In this document: positions 1 to 11,100 of the stretch, piece after piece
Position numbering within the stretch: the stretch's first letter is position 1
Layout of the letters: each line of letters opens with the position of its first letter
Assembly (NCBI RefSeq): GCF_963975415.1
Contig: NZ_CAXBGN010000015.1
Location: 62,001-126,000, forward strand
Direction: 5' to 3'
Source of the DNA: Kriegella sp963975415
GTDB lineage: Bacteria; Bacteroidota; Bacteroidia; Flavobacteriales; Flavobacteriaceae
Length of the DNA stretch: 64,000 bases
The notes under the pieces: generated by a model
What the model was told of the DNA's origin: nothing
Seen by the model: the letters and a program-made list of their open reading frames with translations, nothing else
Database searches by the model: none
Made by a program: the position numbers and the translations under genes

Positions 1-2755
1 AAATGACTTTTTGTCTGAACACCTCCATCAACAAAAAGAGCTGCCTTTTATAGCCCCATTTTTTAAAGAGGCGTATGTTGTTTACCCTTTTGAAAAGGTA
101 GTGTTAATCGATAAAAAAACCTTTGCCGAGCATGAGTTTATAGGGGTTTCAATTGCTGATTTGAGGCGTCTGCCTTTTTCCAGATTATTGACATTAAAAG
201 ACAAATTGGTAGTGCAGCAGCCGGTTACGTTTCGCGATAAACGTGATTTCAATGCCCATCGACTGTTACGTGCAATCGAAAACAATACCTTGTTGAGTAA
301 ACTTTGTAAGACCGAGGAGGCTGATGAAGAGGAAAAAATGTTTCCTGTTCAAAACTTGGCGATGGCCTTTTCGGAGTACGCTTTTATTTTGGAGAATACG
401 GAGCGGTTATTAAACTCTTGTAGTATTCAATTTGACTTTTCTGTTGGACGAGAGTCACAGAATCTTAATACGTATAATGCAACAAAGGAAGAAGATGAAA
501 ACATGTTGGAACAGTTGTGCCAAGAAGGGTTGCCCTACCGATACCCTGATGGGGGCGATGCCGTTCTGGAACGCTTGGGGAAAGAATTGGAACTTATCAA
601 AACCATGGGTTTTGTCTCTTATTTTCTTATCAATTGGGATATTGTCTCTTATGCCAGGGAGCAAAAATTTTTCTATGTAGGTCGCGGTAGCGGGGCCAAT
701 AGTGTTGTCGCTTATTTATTGCGGATTACCGACGTAGACCCCATGGAACTCGATTTGTACTTTGAGCGGTTTATTAATCTGTATAGGGCCAATCCACCTG
801 ATTTTGACATCGATTTTTCTTGGAAAGACCGTGAGGAAATGACCCAATACATATTTAATAGGTTTCCGAATGTTGCATTATTGGGTACCTACGTTACGTT
901 TAAGGAAAAGGGTGTTGTTCGAGAATTAGGAAAGGTGTTTGGCCTGCCTAAAAGCGAAATAGACTTTCTATCGGAAGGAAGGTGTAAGTACGAAGATCTC
1001 GATGACGTTTCGCGCCTGGTTATAAAATATGGCCGTTTGATCAAAGGTATGCCCAATTATTTGAGTATACATGCCGGAGGTATTCTCATCAGCGAGAAAC
1101 CTTTGCATTGGTTTTCAGCCACTCATCTGCCGCCCAAAGGTTTTGCGACTGTACAGTTTGATATGGTCATTGCCGAAGATGTAGGCCTGTACAAATTTGA
1201 TATTTTGGCGCAACGTGGCCTGGCCAAGATTAAGGAAACGATGGAAATATTGGAGCGTGACCGTCCCGATGAATTTGCAAAAGTCGATATTCACAATATC
1301 GGTGTATTTAAAAAAGATCCTAAAATCAACAATCTTATAAAAACCGCACAATGTATGGGCTGTTTTTATGTAGAGTCGCCCGCCATGCGCATGCTGCTAA
1401 AAAAGTTGGAGGTCGATAATTACCTGGGACTTGTGGCGGCAAGTTCTATCATCAGACCTGGCGTTGCTAAAAGCGGTATGATGCGCGAATATATTTTGCG
1501 CCATAGAAACAAAGGCAGGGCGGAGGAAAAAGCCCATCCCGTAATGCTAGATATTATGCCCGATACTTATGGGGTAATGGTATATCAAGAAGATGTCATC
1601 AAGGTTGCCCACCATTTTGCCGACCTTACCTTGAGTGAAGCCGATGTCTTGCGTAGGGGTATGAGTGGTAAGTTCCGTTCACGTGATGAGTTTCAAGAGG
1701 TAAAGGAGAAGTTTATTCAAAACTGTCGAAAAAAAGGGGAAGACGACCGCATTATTTTCGAAGTATGGGAACAGATTGCCAGTTTTGCCGGTTATGCCTT
1801 TGCTAAGGGGCATTCGGCATCTTATGCCGTTGAAAGTTACCAAAGCTTGTTTTTAAGGGCGTATTATCCATTGGAATATATGGTGGCGGTGCTTAATAAT
1901 GGTGGTGGATTTTATAGTTCCGAGTTTTATGTACACGAAGCCCGTATGTTGGGCGCTACCGTGCATGCACCCTGTATCAATAAAAGTTTGGCTGTCAACC
2001 GTATTTATGGTAAACAATTGTATTTAGGGCTTACGTATTTACGCGATTTGGAAAGTCGTGTGATGGAACGTATTCTAAAAGAGCGTTTGCATGATGGCGT
2101 GTTTGGTTCTTTGGAAGATTTTTTAGATCGCATCATTATATCCATAGAACAACTAAGTATTTTAATACGGATAGATGCTTTCCGGTTTACGGGGATAAAC
2201 AAACATGAGTTGTTATGGAAAGCTCACTTTTTATTGAATAAAAGCGTAAAGATAGACCACCCGAAATTATTCCCTCCCAAACACCAAGATTTTGAGATCC
2301 CAACCCTGCATACGACCGATCTTGAAATGGCCTTTACCCAGTGGGAACTCTTGGGTTTTTGTCTGTGCAGTCCGTTTGAACTCTTGGCCAAGCCTCCTAA
2401 AAATAAATCGGGAAGTAAAGATTTGAAACGATATCTAAATCGGCACATCGATATTTATGGCTATCTGGTGACGGTAAAAAATACCAAAACCCATTCGGGA
2501 AAGCAAATGCACTTTGCCACTTTGGTAGATCAACAGGGTGGGGTATTCGATACGGTGCTTTTTCCACCTGTGGCAGCACAGTATTATTTTAGGGGAAGGG
2601 GTGTTTATCGCTTTTACGGGAAAGTCGTAAGCGAATTCGGTTTTTTGAGTATCGAAGTCATAAAAATGGAGAAACAAGATTATATTCAGGATCCCCGGTA
2701 TGCCGAGATGAAAACGAGTGTGAAAGTATTCCAGAAAAAGGATAATTACATGTGA
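1..2755 (+). CDS. DNA polymerase III alpha subunit-like (second DnaE), 5'-truncated by window edge
   Basis: C-family replicative/translesion DNA polymerase. The frame is open to base 2 without a start, so the first residues, including the beginning of the PHP domain, lie outside the window; about 918 codons are visible. Catalytic aspartates are seen in PDFDIDF (around residue 270) and in KFDILA, the counterpart of the third catalytic Asp. A GRGSGANSVVAYLL stretch precedes the palm, and an OB-fold-like segment (IDIYGYLVTVKNTKT) lies near the C-terminus. Unlike the DnaE at 41515 there is no fused exonuclease in the visible part. In Bacteroidetes this second, shorter DnaE type is usually encoded with a Y-family polymerase and a LexA-like repressor and is thought to act in damage-induced synthesis. 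Those partners would be upstream and are not visible, so the mutagenesis role is inference. Confidence 0.93.
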   Translation, partial: NDFLSEHLHQQKELPFIAPFFKEAYVVYPFEKVVLIDKKTFAEHEFIGVSIADLRRLPFSRLLTLKDKLVVQQPVTFRDKRDFNAHRLLRAIENNTLLSKLCKTEEADEEEKMFPVQNLAMAFSEYAFILENTERLLNSCSIQFDFSVGRESQNLNTYNATKEEDENMLEQLCQEGLPYRYPDGGDAVLERLGKELELIKTMGFVSYFLINWDIVSYAREQKFFYVGRGSGANSVVAYLLRITDVDPMELDLYFERFINLYRANPPDFDIDFSWKDREEMTQYIFNRFPNVALLGTYVTFKEKGVVRELGKVFGLPKSEIDFLSEGRCKYEDLDDVSRLVIKYGRLIKGMPNYLSIHAGGILISEKPLHWFSATHLPPKGFATVQFDMVIAEDVGLYKFDILAQRGLAKIKETMEILERDRPDEFAKVDIHNIGVFKKDPKINNLIKTAQCMGCFYVESPAMRMLLKKLEVDNYLGLVAASSIIRPGVAKSGMMREYILRHRNKGRAEEKAHPVMLDIMPDTYGVMVYQEDVIKVAHHFADLTLSEADVLRRGMSGKFRSRDEFQEVKEKFIQNCRKKGEDDRIIFEVWEQIASFAGYAFAKGHSASYAVESYQSLFLRAYYPLEYMVAVLNNGGGFYSSEFYVHEARMLGATVHAPCINKSLAVNRIYGKQLYLGLTYLRDLESRVMERILKERLHDGVFGSLEDFLDRIIISIEQLSILIRIDAFRFTGINKHELLWKAHFLLNKSVKIDHPKLFPPKHQDFEIPTLHTTDLEMAFTQWELLGFCLCSPFELLAKPPKNKSGSKDLKRYLNRHIDIYGYLVTVKNTKTHSGKQMHFATLVDQQGGVFDTVLFPPVAAQYYFRGRGVYRFYGKVVSEFGFLSIEVIKMEKQDYIQDPRYAEMKTSVKVFQKKDNYM

Positions 2756-2936
2756 ATGAACATTCAAATTCGATCTTAACAATATTCAATGATAAATCTA
2801 GATTTTCGGCTTTTCAAGATATAAATATAATTGGGCATTTTCATCCTTTAGCGATATATGAAAGAGGATCGAGAACACTGCTTTTTGTTTACTGGGTGAG
2901 GAGTTACGTAATGACCAAAGCAAAGTTTTACTATGA

Positions 2937-5384
2937 CTATCGGCTTACTTCGTATTTGCTCCGTACTATAATTGGAATCCCTTTTTCTGTTATTCCCTGC
3001 AGTACTACATTGACATCATGGCTTGCCGCACTATTATAATACGATCTCTCTGCAACCCCATCTCCATTTGGGTGAAAATAGGGTTCCCAAAATAACGTAT
3101 TTCGAATGTCAGGGATATTAGGGTCATATTCATCAACTTTTTCTGTACTATCATATTTTGGAGCATAGAAAACCCTTGCGTTATAGTATCCTTCAATTTT
3201 TTCGCTAACGGTATTCGATGCCTTTATGATTTTTTTTCCGCCAAGACCGGTTTTGGTATAGATTAGAATAACGCCATTCGCCCCTTTTTGTCCGTACACT
3301 GCGGCTCCTGCAGAGGTGATGGTTTCAATTCGATCTACATCGTCAGTACTTATACCATCTAAACTTTCACCATCCATTTCGTTACCGTCGAGAAGTATGT
3401 GTGCGCTACCTCGATACCTGCTAAAACTAACGGAATTGCCTGTAATTAATATACCGGGCACTGTAAACTGTATTAATTGTTTTAGGGAAGAGAACCGCGG
3501 AGTCTTATCATCAATTACTTTAACAAAATCGGCAGAACCTAAACCAGATTGTGCCAATTCTTCCTTTTTATTTCCTTTTACGACCACTTCATCCAACATG
3601 TTTTCGGGCAATATATTGAATAAGGCATTTTTTTTGAGGGTATTTTGTGTGAAAGCTTTGACGCGATTTTCAGCATATGTAAAACTGTCGCTACCATTGT
3701 AATCTGCAACCATTGGCATTTGGTATAAGGGATTCAATAGAAGTGTTCCTTTACCATTTTCCTTGCTATCTTGAGAACTTAAATTTAGGGTCGATTCTCC
3801 TTTGAACATCAAATTCTTGAATTGAAAAGAACTGTTGGAATTAACTGTTTGGTTATCCATAAATACATTCCCGTAGTTTGAAAGCATTAAATTTACTTTT
3901 AAGGCTTCGTTTTTTGCGCTCTTTACTATACCGGATACGATAATCCCTTTTTCGGCGATAAAATTTTTACCCTTTTTTGGTTCCGGAATTTTTTTCCATA
4001 AAAAATCGCGCCATCCTTGAGTGAGCAACAATAGGTCTATTTGTTGCAACCGTTTTGGGTTTGTGATATCAAAATATTGTCCCGGACGATAAATTTTCCC
4101 CATTATCTCTGACTCCATTAAAAAATACGAGCAAATATTGCTTTCTGCTGCAAGATTGTCTAAGGCGTTCGCTTCTATAGAGGCCAAAGAAAAGCTAGCG
4201 GCGATGGGGTCACCCTTATCAGTTTTGATAGACATTCGCACTTTAACCTTTTCCTTCGGCTCATAATGTGTCTTATTCGTAGCCATTTCAATGGTGAAGT
4301 TTTTTTCCTTTTCAATATGAGTTAACCGTTCGCTCTGCGGCACCATATTTTTGTCGTACAAAGTTAATTTTGCAATGCCTTCGGGATATTCATTATCAGG
4401 CAATAAAAAAGAATGAACAGGACCTTGCAAGGGCTGCGAGCCTTCAAAATATGTAATTCCCCTTACGGTAACCGCCAAGGTCAATAGCGCATTGGGGTCG
4501 TTATCAAATGTGGCTTTATCAGTCTTTATAGTTACTATTTTTTTTCCGTCTCGCTGGGTCACACCAATGGTATACCCATATTTTATGGCTTTGGGTACGA
4601 GTGCTGTAAATTCTTGTTGATTGTTCTCAGGGCTAAACTTTACTTTATATTCTTGTCCTTGCATAGGGAGCAGTGCAAACGTACCCATACCATCGTGTTG
4701 GCTCTGTAGTACGGCAACCATAGTATCATTGGAGTCCATGACCTTACCTCTTACTGCTACCGGGTTGCCACTTTCGTCAACCGCCTTAAAAGCCACCAGA
4801 CCCGAAACGCCCTCGATCAACGACCCCCCCTCAGGAAAAACCGACAGGCTTATTTCTTTAAAATTCAAATCAGAACCTACTGGTAACTTATTTTGTTCTA
4901 CCCCGTTTTTTATTGCTTCGTTCGTTTCTATCGATGGCTGGCTCAAGTCTATGATTTCTATATCTTTTTTAAAGATAAAATCATCACTAAAATTACGCAT
5001 CCAGTTCGTATATGCCCTTAATTGGTATCTACCTGCTTTGAACCCCAAAGAGGCAGTAAGCTTGAAGTCGCCATGCCCTAAACCTTCGTCTAGCCTGGTA
5101 ATGTTGCGTGTTATAATTTTTGAATCTGATGATATGAGTTCTACATATAATATGTTACTGTGATCATAGAGTGCATTGACATACGCATAGGCCAAGTAGG
5201 CTTTGTACCATAAATTTTCACCAATGTTGTAACAAGAACGGTCGGTATGTAAGTATACCTTTTCTATGTTGGGTACCGATTTGTCTGAACCTGCGCTTGC
5301 CGCTTGTGGCGTTTGAGAGATAAGGAATGTTGGTATGAACAATACTATTATAATAGCCCAAAGGAATTTGAAATATGGTGTCAT
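2937..5384 (-). CDS. Secreted MG2-like / TonB plug-domain protein
   Basis: Exported protein of 815 aa. It has a hydrophobic N-terminal segment (FLWAIIIVLFIPTFLISQ) followed by a macroglobulin MG2-like region (KVYLHTDRSCYNIGENLWYK) typical of Bacteroidetes surface proteins. A TonB-receptor plug-like domain follows at roughly residues 600-720, with DEVVVKGNK, LDGNEMDG and GANGVILIYTK. No full 22-strand barrel follows, so it is not a complete TonB-dependent transporter. Start chosen at the ATG at 5384 rather than the GTG six bases upstream. It lies downstream of the sigma gene on the same strand, separated by about 510 bases that contain repeat copy 1. Function unknown; a cell-envelope role is likely. 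Confidence 0.85.
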   Translation of the reverse strand: MTPYFKFLWAIIIVLFIPTFLISQTPQAASAGSDKSVPNIEKVYLHTDRSCYNIGENLWYKAYLAYAYVNALYDHSNILYVELISSDSKIITRNITRLDEGLGHGDFKLTASLGFKAGRYQLRAYTNWMRNFSDDFIFKKDIEIIDLSQPSIETNEAIKNGVEQNKLPVGSDLNFKEISLSVFPEGGSLIEGVSGLVAFKAVDESGNPVAVRGKVMDSNDTMVAVLQSQHDGMGTFALLPMQGQEYKVKFSPENNQQEFTALVPKAIKYGYTIGVTQRDGKKIVTIKTDKATFDNDPNALLTLAVTVRGITYFEGSQPLQGPVHSFLLPDNEYPEGIAKLTLYDKNMVPQSERLTHIEKEKNFTIEMATNKTHYEPKEKVKVRMSIKTDKGDPIAASFSLASIEANALDNLAAESNICSYFLMESEIMGKIYRPGQYFDITNPKRLQQIDLLLLTQGWRDFLWKKIPEPKKGKNFIAEKGIIVSGIVKSAKNEALKVNLMLSNYGNVFMDNQTVNSNSSFQFKNLMFKGESTLNLSSQDSKENGKGTLLLNPLYQMPMVADYNGSDSFTYAENRVKAFTQNTLKKNALFNILPENMLDEVVVKGNKKEELAQSGLGSADFVKVIDDKTPRFSSLKQLIQFTVPGILITGNSVSFSRYRGSAHILLDGNEMDGESLDGISTDDVDRIETITSAGAAVYGQKGANGVILIYTKTGLGGKKIIKASNTVSEKIEGYYNARVFYAPKYDSTEKVDEYDPNIPDIRNTLFWEPYFHPNGDGVAERSYYNSAASHDVNVVLQGITEKGIPIIVRSKYEVSR

Positions 5385-5593
5385 ACTCACTTAATTTTGG
5401 ATGAACTGGTTTAAAGCGAAAATACCAATTTAATGGAGGATTGTGTTTTTTGAGATTCAAAATATAGCTGCGAAGGCGATAAAAGGGCGAAAGCAGGCTG
5501 AAGAAGGGTGCTTTTTAGCCCATTGAAAAGGTGAGCCGGGTTCATATGAAATTTAGGCCTTATCTCATTGTTCAATAAGAACAAAAACCCAAA

Positions 5594-5687
5594 AACTAAA
5601 AAGAGCCTGATCAACTAAGACCAAGCTCTTTTACGAGAACACTATATGAAAATGAAAAAATTTACTTCGTATGAATTACATGACAAA
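5594..5687 (-). repeat. 94-bp intergenic hairpin/promoter element, copy 1; candidate small RNA
   Basis: First of three near-identical intergenic elements (others at 21898 and 24904). On the minus strand it reads: TTTG (5684-5687), 19 bases, TAAATTTT (5657-5664), which fits the Bacteroidetes promoter; then a conserved core including the complement of ACGAGAACACTATATG; then a hairpin whose outer arms are at 5598-5606 and 5625-5632, ending in a T-rich run. This would yield an RNA of about 60 nt. Read on the plus strand the hairpin is also followed by TTTT, so it may terminate both ways. The rest of the gap 5385-5897 shows nothing else I can support. Confidence 0.7.
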
Positions 5688-5897
5688 CATACTGTTGGTT
5701 CACTTGTTTTAAAACTTTTTGATGTGAGGGTAGGTAAACTTGTGGCGTAGCAAGACAAATTTGTTATTACCGTAATCAATTTCTTTCTGTAGTTTTTGGG
5801 TTTGACAAAGACCTGTCGAAAAAAGGGAGTGAAAACGAAAAAGATGATTGCAATACAACCCTGAAAAAGCATTAAAGTTTAATGGGCTTTTACGGTT

Positions 5898-6467
5898 TTA
5901 AAAGTCATGAGTACATATTATAAGCACAATTTCATCATTGTTCTTTCCAAATCCTTTGCGAATTTTGTTAAAGGCGATTCGTATTTGAGACTCTACAGTT
6001 TTTACCGAAATCCCTAGCTTATCGGCAATTTCTTTATTTTTGTAACCTTCTTTTTTACTCAGTAATAAAATCTCTTTACATCGGTCGGGTAAGCTGTCGA
6101 CCAAACTCTTGACTTTTTCTATTTTCTCCAAAAGAATAGAATCATCTTCGGTTGTTTGGTCTTGCAATACCTTGTGTTTTAAAAAAATCAAAGAATGCTC
6201 TAACTTTTTATCCCTGCGGACATTTTGCATACAGGAATTGTATACAGACTTGTATAAGTAAGCCTTTATAGAGGTTTTAATGGCAAGTTCCTCACGTTTA
6301 GCCCATAGTTTGATAAAGACGCCCTGAACAATATCTTCTGCATCTGGAAGACATTGGGAAAATTGTAAAGCATAAATACACAAAGGTCGGTAATGTTGGT
6401 CAAAAAGTATTTTTAGAGCATGACTTTCGCTTCGTTGTATACATGCCCATATACCCTCATCATCCAT
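5898..6467 (-). CDS. ECF-type RNA polymerase sigma factor (Bacteroidetes family)
   Basis: 189-aa ECF sigma factor. Region sigma2 (roughly residues 20-90) contains DAEDIVQGVFIKLW and ends in SVYNSCMQNVRRDKK. Region sigma4 (about 125-178) contains the helix-turn-helix GYKNKEIADKLGISVKTVESQI. In Bacteroidetes such sigma factors are held by a FecR-type anti-sigma factor and turn on SusC/SusD transport loci when the ligand is bound. Here the FecR gene at 6876 and the SusC/SusD genes are divergently transcribed from the sigma gene rather than co-directional, which is a less common arrangement. Its likely target is the locus from 6876 to 21811; that is inference from position. Confidence 0.93.
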   Translation of the reverse strand: MDDEGIWACIQRSESHALKILFDQHYRPLCIYALQFSQCLPDAEDIVQGVFIKLWAKREELAIKTSIKAYLYKSVYNSCMQNVRRDKKLEHSLIFLKHKVLQDQTTEDDSILLEKIEKVKSLVDSLPDRCKEILLLSKKEGYKNKEIADKLGISVKTVESQIRIAFNKIRKGFGKNNDEIVLIICTHDF

Positions 6468-6875
6468 TTTTATACGACAATTTTATTTGATACTATTTTA
6501 ATCTAGCGCCTGAATTAAGAGTGAAAAGTAACAATAAGTTTAAGCATACTATAATTTTTTTAGAAAATATCTTGGTCTAAGCGGTAACGTATTCGATTGC
6601 AAAAAAAATATGAAATAGCTATTTGTCATTCAATAAGGCCAATTCGAATATCCCTCTTTTTTTAGGGAATACTGGCGGTCAAAGAGTTCATATCTAAGCG
6701 CTGGGCTTGCTTTGAAAACAAGTTGTTTCATTGCCTACTGGAAATAGAAAAAAGCGAAAATGATAGAAAACGGAGTTCTGAATAGTGAATTAATAAAAAA
6801 AAGTTGATTTTTTTTAAGGGTATATCGGTTTTGGTGCATCATAATTAAAAATATAATAAACAAACCTTTCGTGTA
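6468..6875. other. Divergent intergenic region between sigma and anti-sigma genes
   Basis: 408 bases, very AT-rich, with no coding sequence I can support. It must hold the promoters for both divergent units. I see no clean TTTG-N19-TAnnTTTG pair next to either start, which would fit promoters recognised by the alternative sigma factor, but that is inference. Confidence 0.4.
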
Positions 6876-8039
6876 TTGAAAACTTTGGTGCTGAAATTCC
6901 TTATAAACACCATTTCCAAAAAAGAACTGAAAATTCTTCAAAAATGGCTGGGTAACCCTAAGAACAGGGAGTATTTTAAAGAGATGATCGAGACCAATCA
7001 AAGATTGGATTTTGCCTATCGAAAAATTGATGAAGAAACTGCTTATCGGCGTATTATAAAAGCAACTTCCGAAAAGGGGGTTGGCGCTCCTAAAAGAGCG
7101 CATCCTATTTTCAAATATGCTGCCATAGTCCTATTATTCATTGCCACTTCTTTTGGCCTATATATTTTCATGCACAAGAATGAAAATGTAAAAATTGTTT
7201 CGATGCCTCAGGTAAGTGCCGCTGAATCTGAGATTGTACTAGAATTGGAAGATGGTAGCTTGAAGGTACTTAACGAAAGTGAGAATGTCGCTATAACGAA
7301 TGATAAGGGAGATAAGGTTGTACAGCAAGAATACAATACACTTAAATACGCTGCATCCTCTTCAACTGAAACCGATCTGGCATATAATAAATTGAAGGTC
7401 CCATATGGGAAACGTTTTGTCATTGAGCTTTCAGATGGTACGGTCGTTCATCTCAATGCAGGGACAAAATTAAGATACCCCAAAGTTTTTGCCGAAGCTG
7501 GTAATAGGGATGTTTATCTTGAGGGAGAGGCTTTTTTCGATGTCGAAGAAAATAAGGCACAACCATTTGTGGTACATACCCAACAAATGAACGTTCGTGT
7601 ACTTGGTACAAAATTCAATGTTTCCAGTTATGATAACGAAAATAGTACTTCTACGGTACTGGTCGAAGGAAGTGTAGGGGTTTATGATACAGCTAAGAAA
7701 TATAGTAATGCTGACGGCGTGGTTATTTCCCCTAACCAGCAGGCTAAAATACAAAACGGTGAATTTACAGTTGCGGAAGTAGATGTACAGCGTTTTATCG
7801 CTTGGATGGAAGGGAAATTATTTTTTGTCAATGACCGGTTCGAGGATATTGTAAAAGTTTTGGAACGGAATTATAACATCAAGATTATTAATAGGCACCA
7901 AGAGTTGAACGATATTCGATATACCGGAACTTTTCAAGAGAAAACTTTGCCCGAAATATTAAATGTGTTTAAAAGGAATACCAAATTTGACTATGAAATA
8001 GATAACGATAGTATCGTAATAATACCTTCCTTACCCTGA
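6876..8039 (+). CDS. FecR-type anti-sigma factor
   Basis: 387-aa inner-membrane anti-sigma factor. The cytoplasmic part (1-85) is followed by one transmembrane segment (YAAIVLLFIATSFGLYIFM, about 84-102), then a periplasmic FecR domain with the typical VPYGKRFVIELSDGTVVHLN and VYLEGEAFFDV motifs, and a C-terminal domain (DRFEDIVKVLERNYNIKI) that resembles an STN fold. No ATG is available in frame between the upstream stop (6846) and the domain, so translation probably starts at the TTG at 6876, which gives the expected family N-terminus (KTLVLKFLINTISKKEL). It should relay the signal from the SusC at 8165 to the sigma factor at 5898. Confidence 0.92.
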   Translation: MKTLVLKFLINTISKKELKILQKWLGNPKNREYFKEMIETNQRLDFAYRKIDEETAYRRIIKATSEKGVGAPKRAHPIFKYAAIVLLFIATSFGLYIFMHKNENVKIVSMPQVSAAESEIVLELEDGSLKVLNESENVAITNDKGDKVVQQEYNTLKYAASSSTETDLAYNKLKVPYGKRFVIELSDGTVVHLNAGTKLRYPKVFAEAGNRDVYLEGEAFFDVEENKAQPFVVHTQQMNVRVLGTKFNVSSYDNENSTSTVLVEGSVGVYDTAKKYSNADGVVISPNQQAKIQNGEFTVAEVDVQRFIAWMEGKLFFVNDRFEDIVKVLERNYNIKIINRHQELNDIRYTGTFQEKTLPEILNVFKRNTKFDYEIDNDSIVIIPSLP

Positions 8040-8164
8040 AACGAAATCAACCCCTATAAATACAAATCATATAAAGCCAATGAATTAAAAGAAGTGGAAA
8101 GAACACAATTCGATTTACCAAATGACAGAACAACAGTCGATAACCAACAAAATCATTCCCAATT

Positions 8165-11100
8165 ATGAAAATGACCAACATTAAGAAGGTATTTGAAAAA
8201 ATAACTTCGCATCTCAATCTGAAAATGAAGATGACCGTCTTCTTTTTAATTACTTCGTTTTTTCAAATAAATGCAAGTGAAGGCTATGCCCAAATCACTA
8301 AGATTAGCTTGAACTTAGAAGAGGTCACGCTCAAAGAGGCCTTTGAAGAGATAGAGGGTAAAACTGATTTTAGGTTCTTTTACAAGAACCAAGATTTAGA
8401 GCTCAACCGAAAGGTAACGTTGAAAATGAAAAAAAAACCTATCGATATTATATTGGCCAAGCTTTTTCAAAATGGAGGGGTAACCTTCGAGGTGTACGAT
8501 AAATATATTGTTCTTAAAAAAGTTGTTTCCGATATAAAATCAAATGACGTAGGGCCCGTAATACAATCAAAACTTATACAATCTTCGATAAGTGGTATGA
8601 TTGTCGATGAAGATGGGGCTCCCTTGCCGGGCGCCAGCATTGTGGAGAAAGGTACGGTCAATGGCACCCAATCCGATTTTGATGGCAACTTTACCTTAGA
8701 GGTAGATAATGATGCCGTTTTACTGATTTCATTTATTGGCTTTATGTCTAAAGAGGTGTCCGTCGCAGGTCAGCAAAATATTACAATAACGCTTGCCGAG
8801 AATACCGATGCTCTTGATGAAGTAGTGGTGGTGGGCTATGGTACCAAAAGAAAGAAAGACATCATTTCCGCAGTTTCTGTCGTTGATATTGAAGAGGTAA
8901 AGGATGTTCCGGCTGCAGATGTTTCAAGAATGTTATTGGGTCAGGCGGCCGGTGTTAATGTAGCGTCTAGCTCAGGTCGTCCTGGCCAGAACCTTGATAT
9001 ATCCATTAGAGGATTGGGGTCATTGGGAGCCGGAAATGACCCGCTATGGGTAGTTGATGGATTTCCTCTTGAATCTTCCGATGGTTTGAACCCCAATGAA
9101 ATAGAATCCATATCCATATTAAAAGATGCAGCTTCAACCGCGATATATGGGGCCAGAGGTTCAAATGGGGTAATTCTCGTTACGACAAGAAAAGGCAAAG
9201 TAGGTAAGACCGCTGTTACCTTGGATGTGACTACAGGCTTTCAGAATGTTCCAGATTCGCGCAGGCTTGATATGATGAATGCCGTTGAATTTGGGGAATT
9301 TCAGAAATCAAGTTGGATTGATAGATATATTGCCGCCAATGGATCGGAACCCGCTGAAAGTGAAATTCCTATAGGCATTCGTAATCCCGAGAATAACACC
9401 ATTTCCACAGATTGGATGGATGAAATATTAGCGAATGCTCCTTTATTTAAGAAGTATGACCTCTCCATTGCTTCTGGTAACGAAAAGACAACATCGCTAA
9501 TTACCTTGGGTTATATGAATCAAGACGGGGTTGTTATCAAAACAAATTTTGAACGCTTCAATGTTAGGGCAAAAGTAGATAACAAGATTACCGATAAAAT
9601 CACCATTGGGTTGAATCTGTCTGGGTCTAAAACGAATGAACGAATTATAGGGGCGGGAACCAGACATACACCCGTCGGACTCGCATTATGGGTAGACCCT
9701 AGGGAACCGGTTTATAATGAAGATGGAAGTTTTAATGCGTATTTGGGCGACAAGGATACGCCGGGTGATTTGATTTTTAACAGTGCCAACCCCGTACAAA
9801 TATTACATGAACAAAAAACCACTTTGAACACAAGTAGGTTACTGGCCAACAGTTACGCAGAGTTCAAATTTTTGAAAGACTTTACATTCAAATCAACGCT
9901 TAATGCTAGTTTGGTCAATTCAAGATATAATCAGTTTACGCCATCAACTCTTTCGGGCTTTTCATGGAATCAGCCGGCGCCGAACGATGCTGATCTATCC
10001 GAGGAATATATAGAAACCTTCAATTGGTCGGCAGATCAATTACTTTCCTACGCAAAGGTATTGAACGATGTTCATAGCATTACCGCCTTATTGGGGTATA
10101 CTTCACAAGAGTCTACGATGAGGTCAATTAATGGGGATGGAACGAAATTTCCTGATGATGATATTCGATTTCTGCAACAAGCAGAATCTTTGTCAGCGGA
10201 ATCTGAAGAATCTAGTTGGAGTCTTTTGGCTTATTTTACCCAGCTCAACTATGCTTATAAAAATAAATATTTAGTGTCTGCCACATACCGCAGGGAAGGA
10301 AGTTCTAGATTCGGATCGAATAATAGATGGGGTAATTTTCCAGCCGTTTCAGCAGGTTGGAGAATCTCTGAAGAGGCCCTTTTACAAGATGTATCATGGC
10401 TGAATGATTTAAAGTTACGTGCAAGTTTTGGCGCCACAGGAAACAATGATATCGGTAATTATCCTAGTTTATCTACCCTCGGAACAAATAATTATATTAC
10501 CGGGGGAAGTTTTCAGGCAGGCAAGATACTAAACTCACTATCGAACCCGAACCTGGGTTGGGAGAAATCGGAACAATTTGATTATGGTATCGATTTAACA
10601 ATGTTCAACAATCGGTTTAGCTTCGTGGCGGAATATTATAAAAAAACTACGACAGACATGCTTTTGCCTGTGAATATACCAGTTATAACTGGGTTTGAGA
10701 CCACCTTTACAAATATTGGTAAAGTAGAGAATACAGGTGTTGAATTAGGGTTGAACTATAAAACCAATATCACCGAAGACCTAAAGTTCCGTAGCAATTT
10801 CAATATTTCGTTCAATAAAAACAAAGTGCTTGAAATAGATGGCGATAATGACGAAATCAGAACAGGCGGTATATATGGGGCGCATCATGTATCACAAGTA
10901 GGCAGACCCATTGCTATGTTACATGGGTTTAGGCAGCTTGGAGTGTTTCAGTCTCAAGCAGAAATTGACGCCTCACCTATTCAAGATGGTGCCGTGCCAG
11001 GCTCTTTTAAGTTCTGGGATGCCAATGGAGATGGTGAAATTACGTATGATTTTCAAGATTATGTAGAAATCGGAAACCCACATCCAGAATTTGTGTATTC

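Noticed and set aside
2752..3039. 95-codon plus-strand frame between the DnaE-like and MG2-like genes
   Set aside because: Its second half is antisense to the well supported gene ending at 2937, and the translation shows no domain or signal.
5646..5750. Plus-strand short ORF beginning ATG-AAA-ATG-AAA in repeat copy 1 (34 codons)
   Set aside because: The ORF is only 9 and 13 codons long in copies 2 and 3 and ends differently, so nucleotide rather than protein conservation explains the repeat.
5642..5872. 76-codon minus-strand frame in the sigma downstream gap
   Set aside because: Overlaps the promoter end of repeat copy 1, low-complexity hydrophobic/Lys composition, no family; not supported as a gene.
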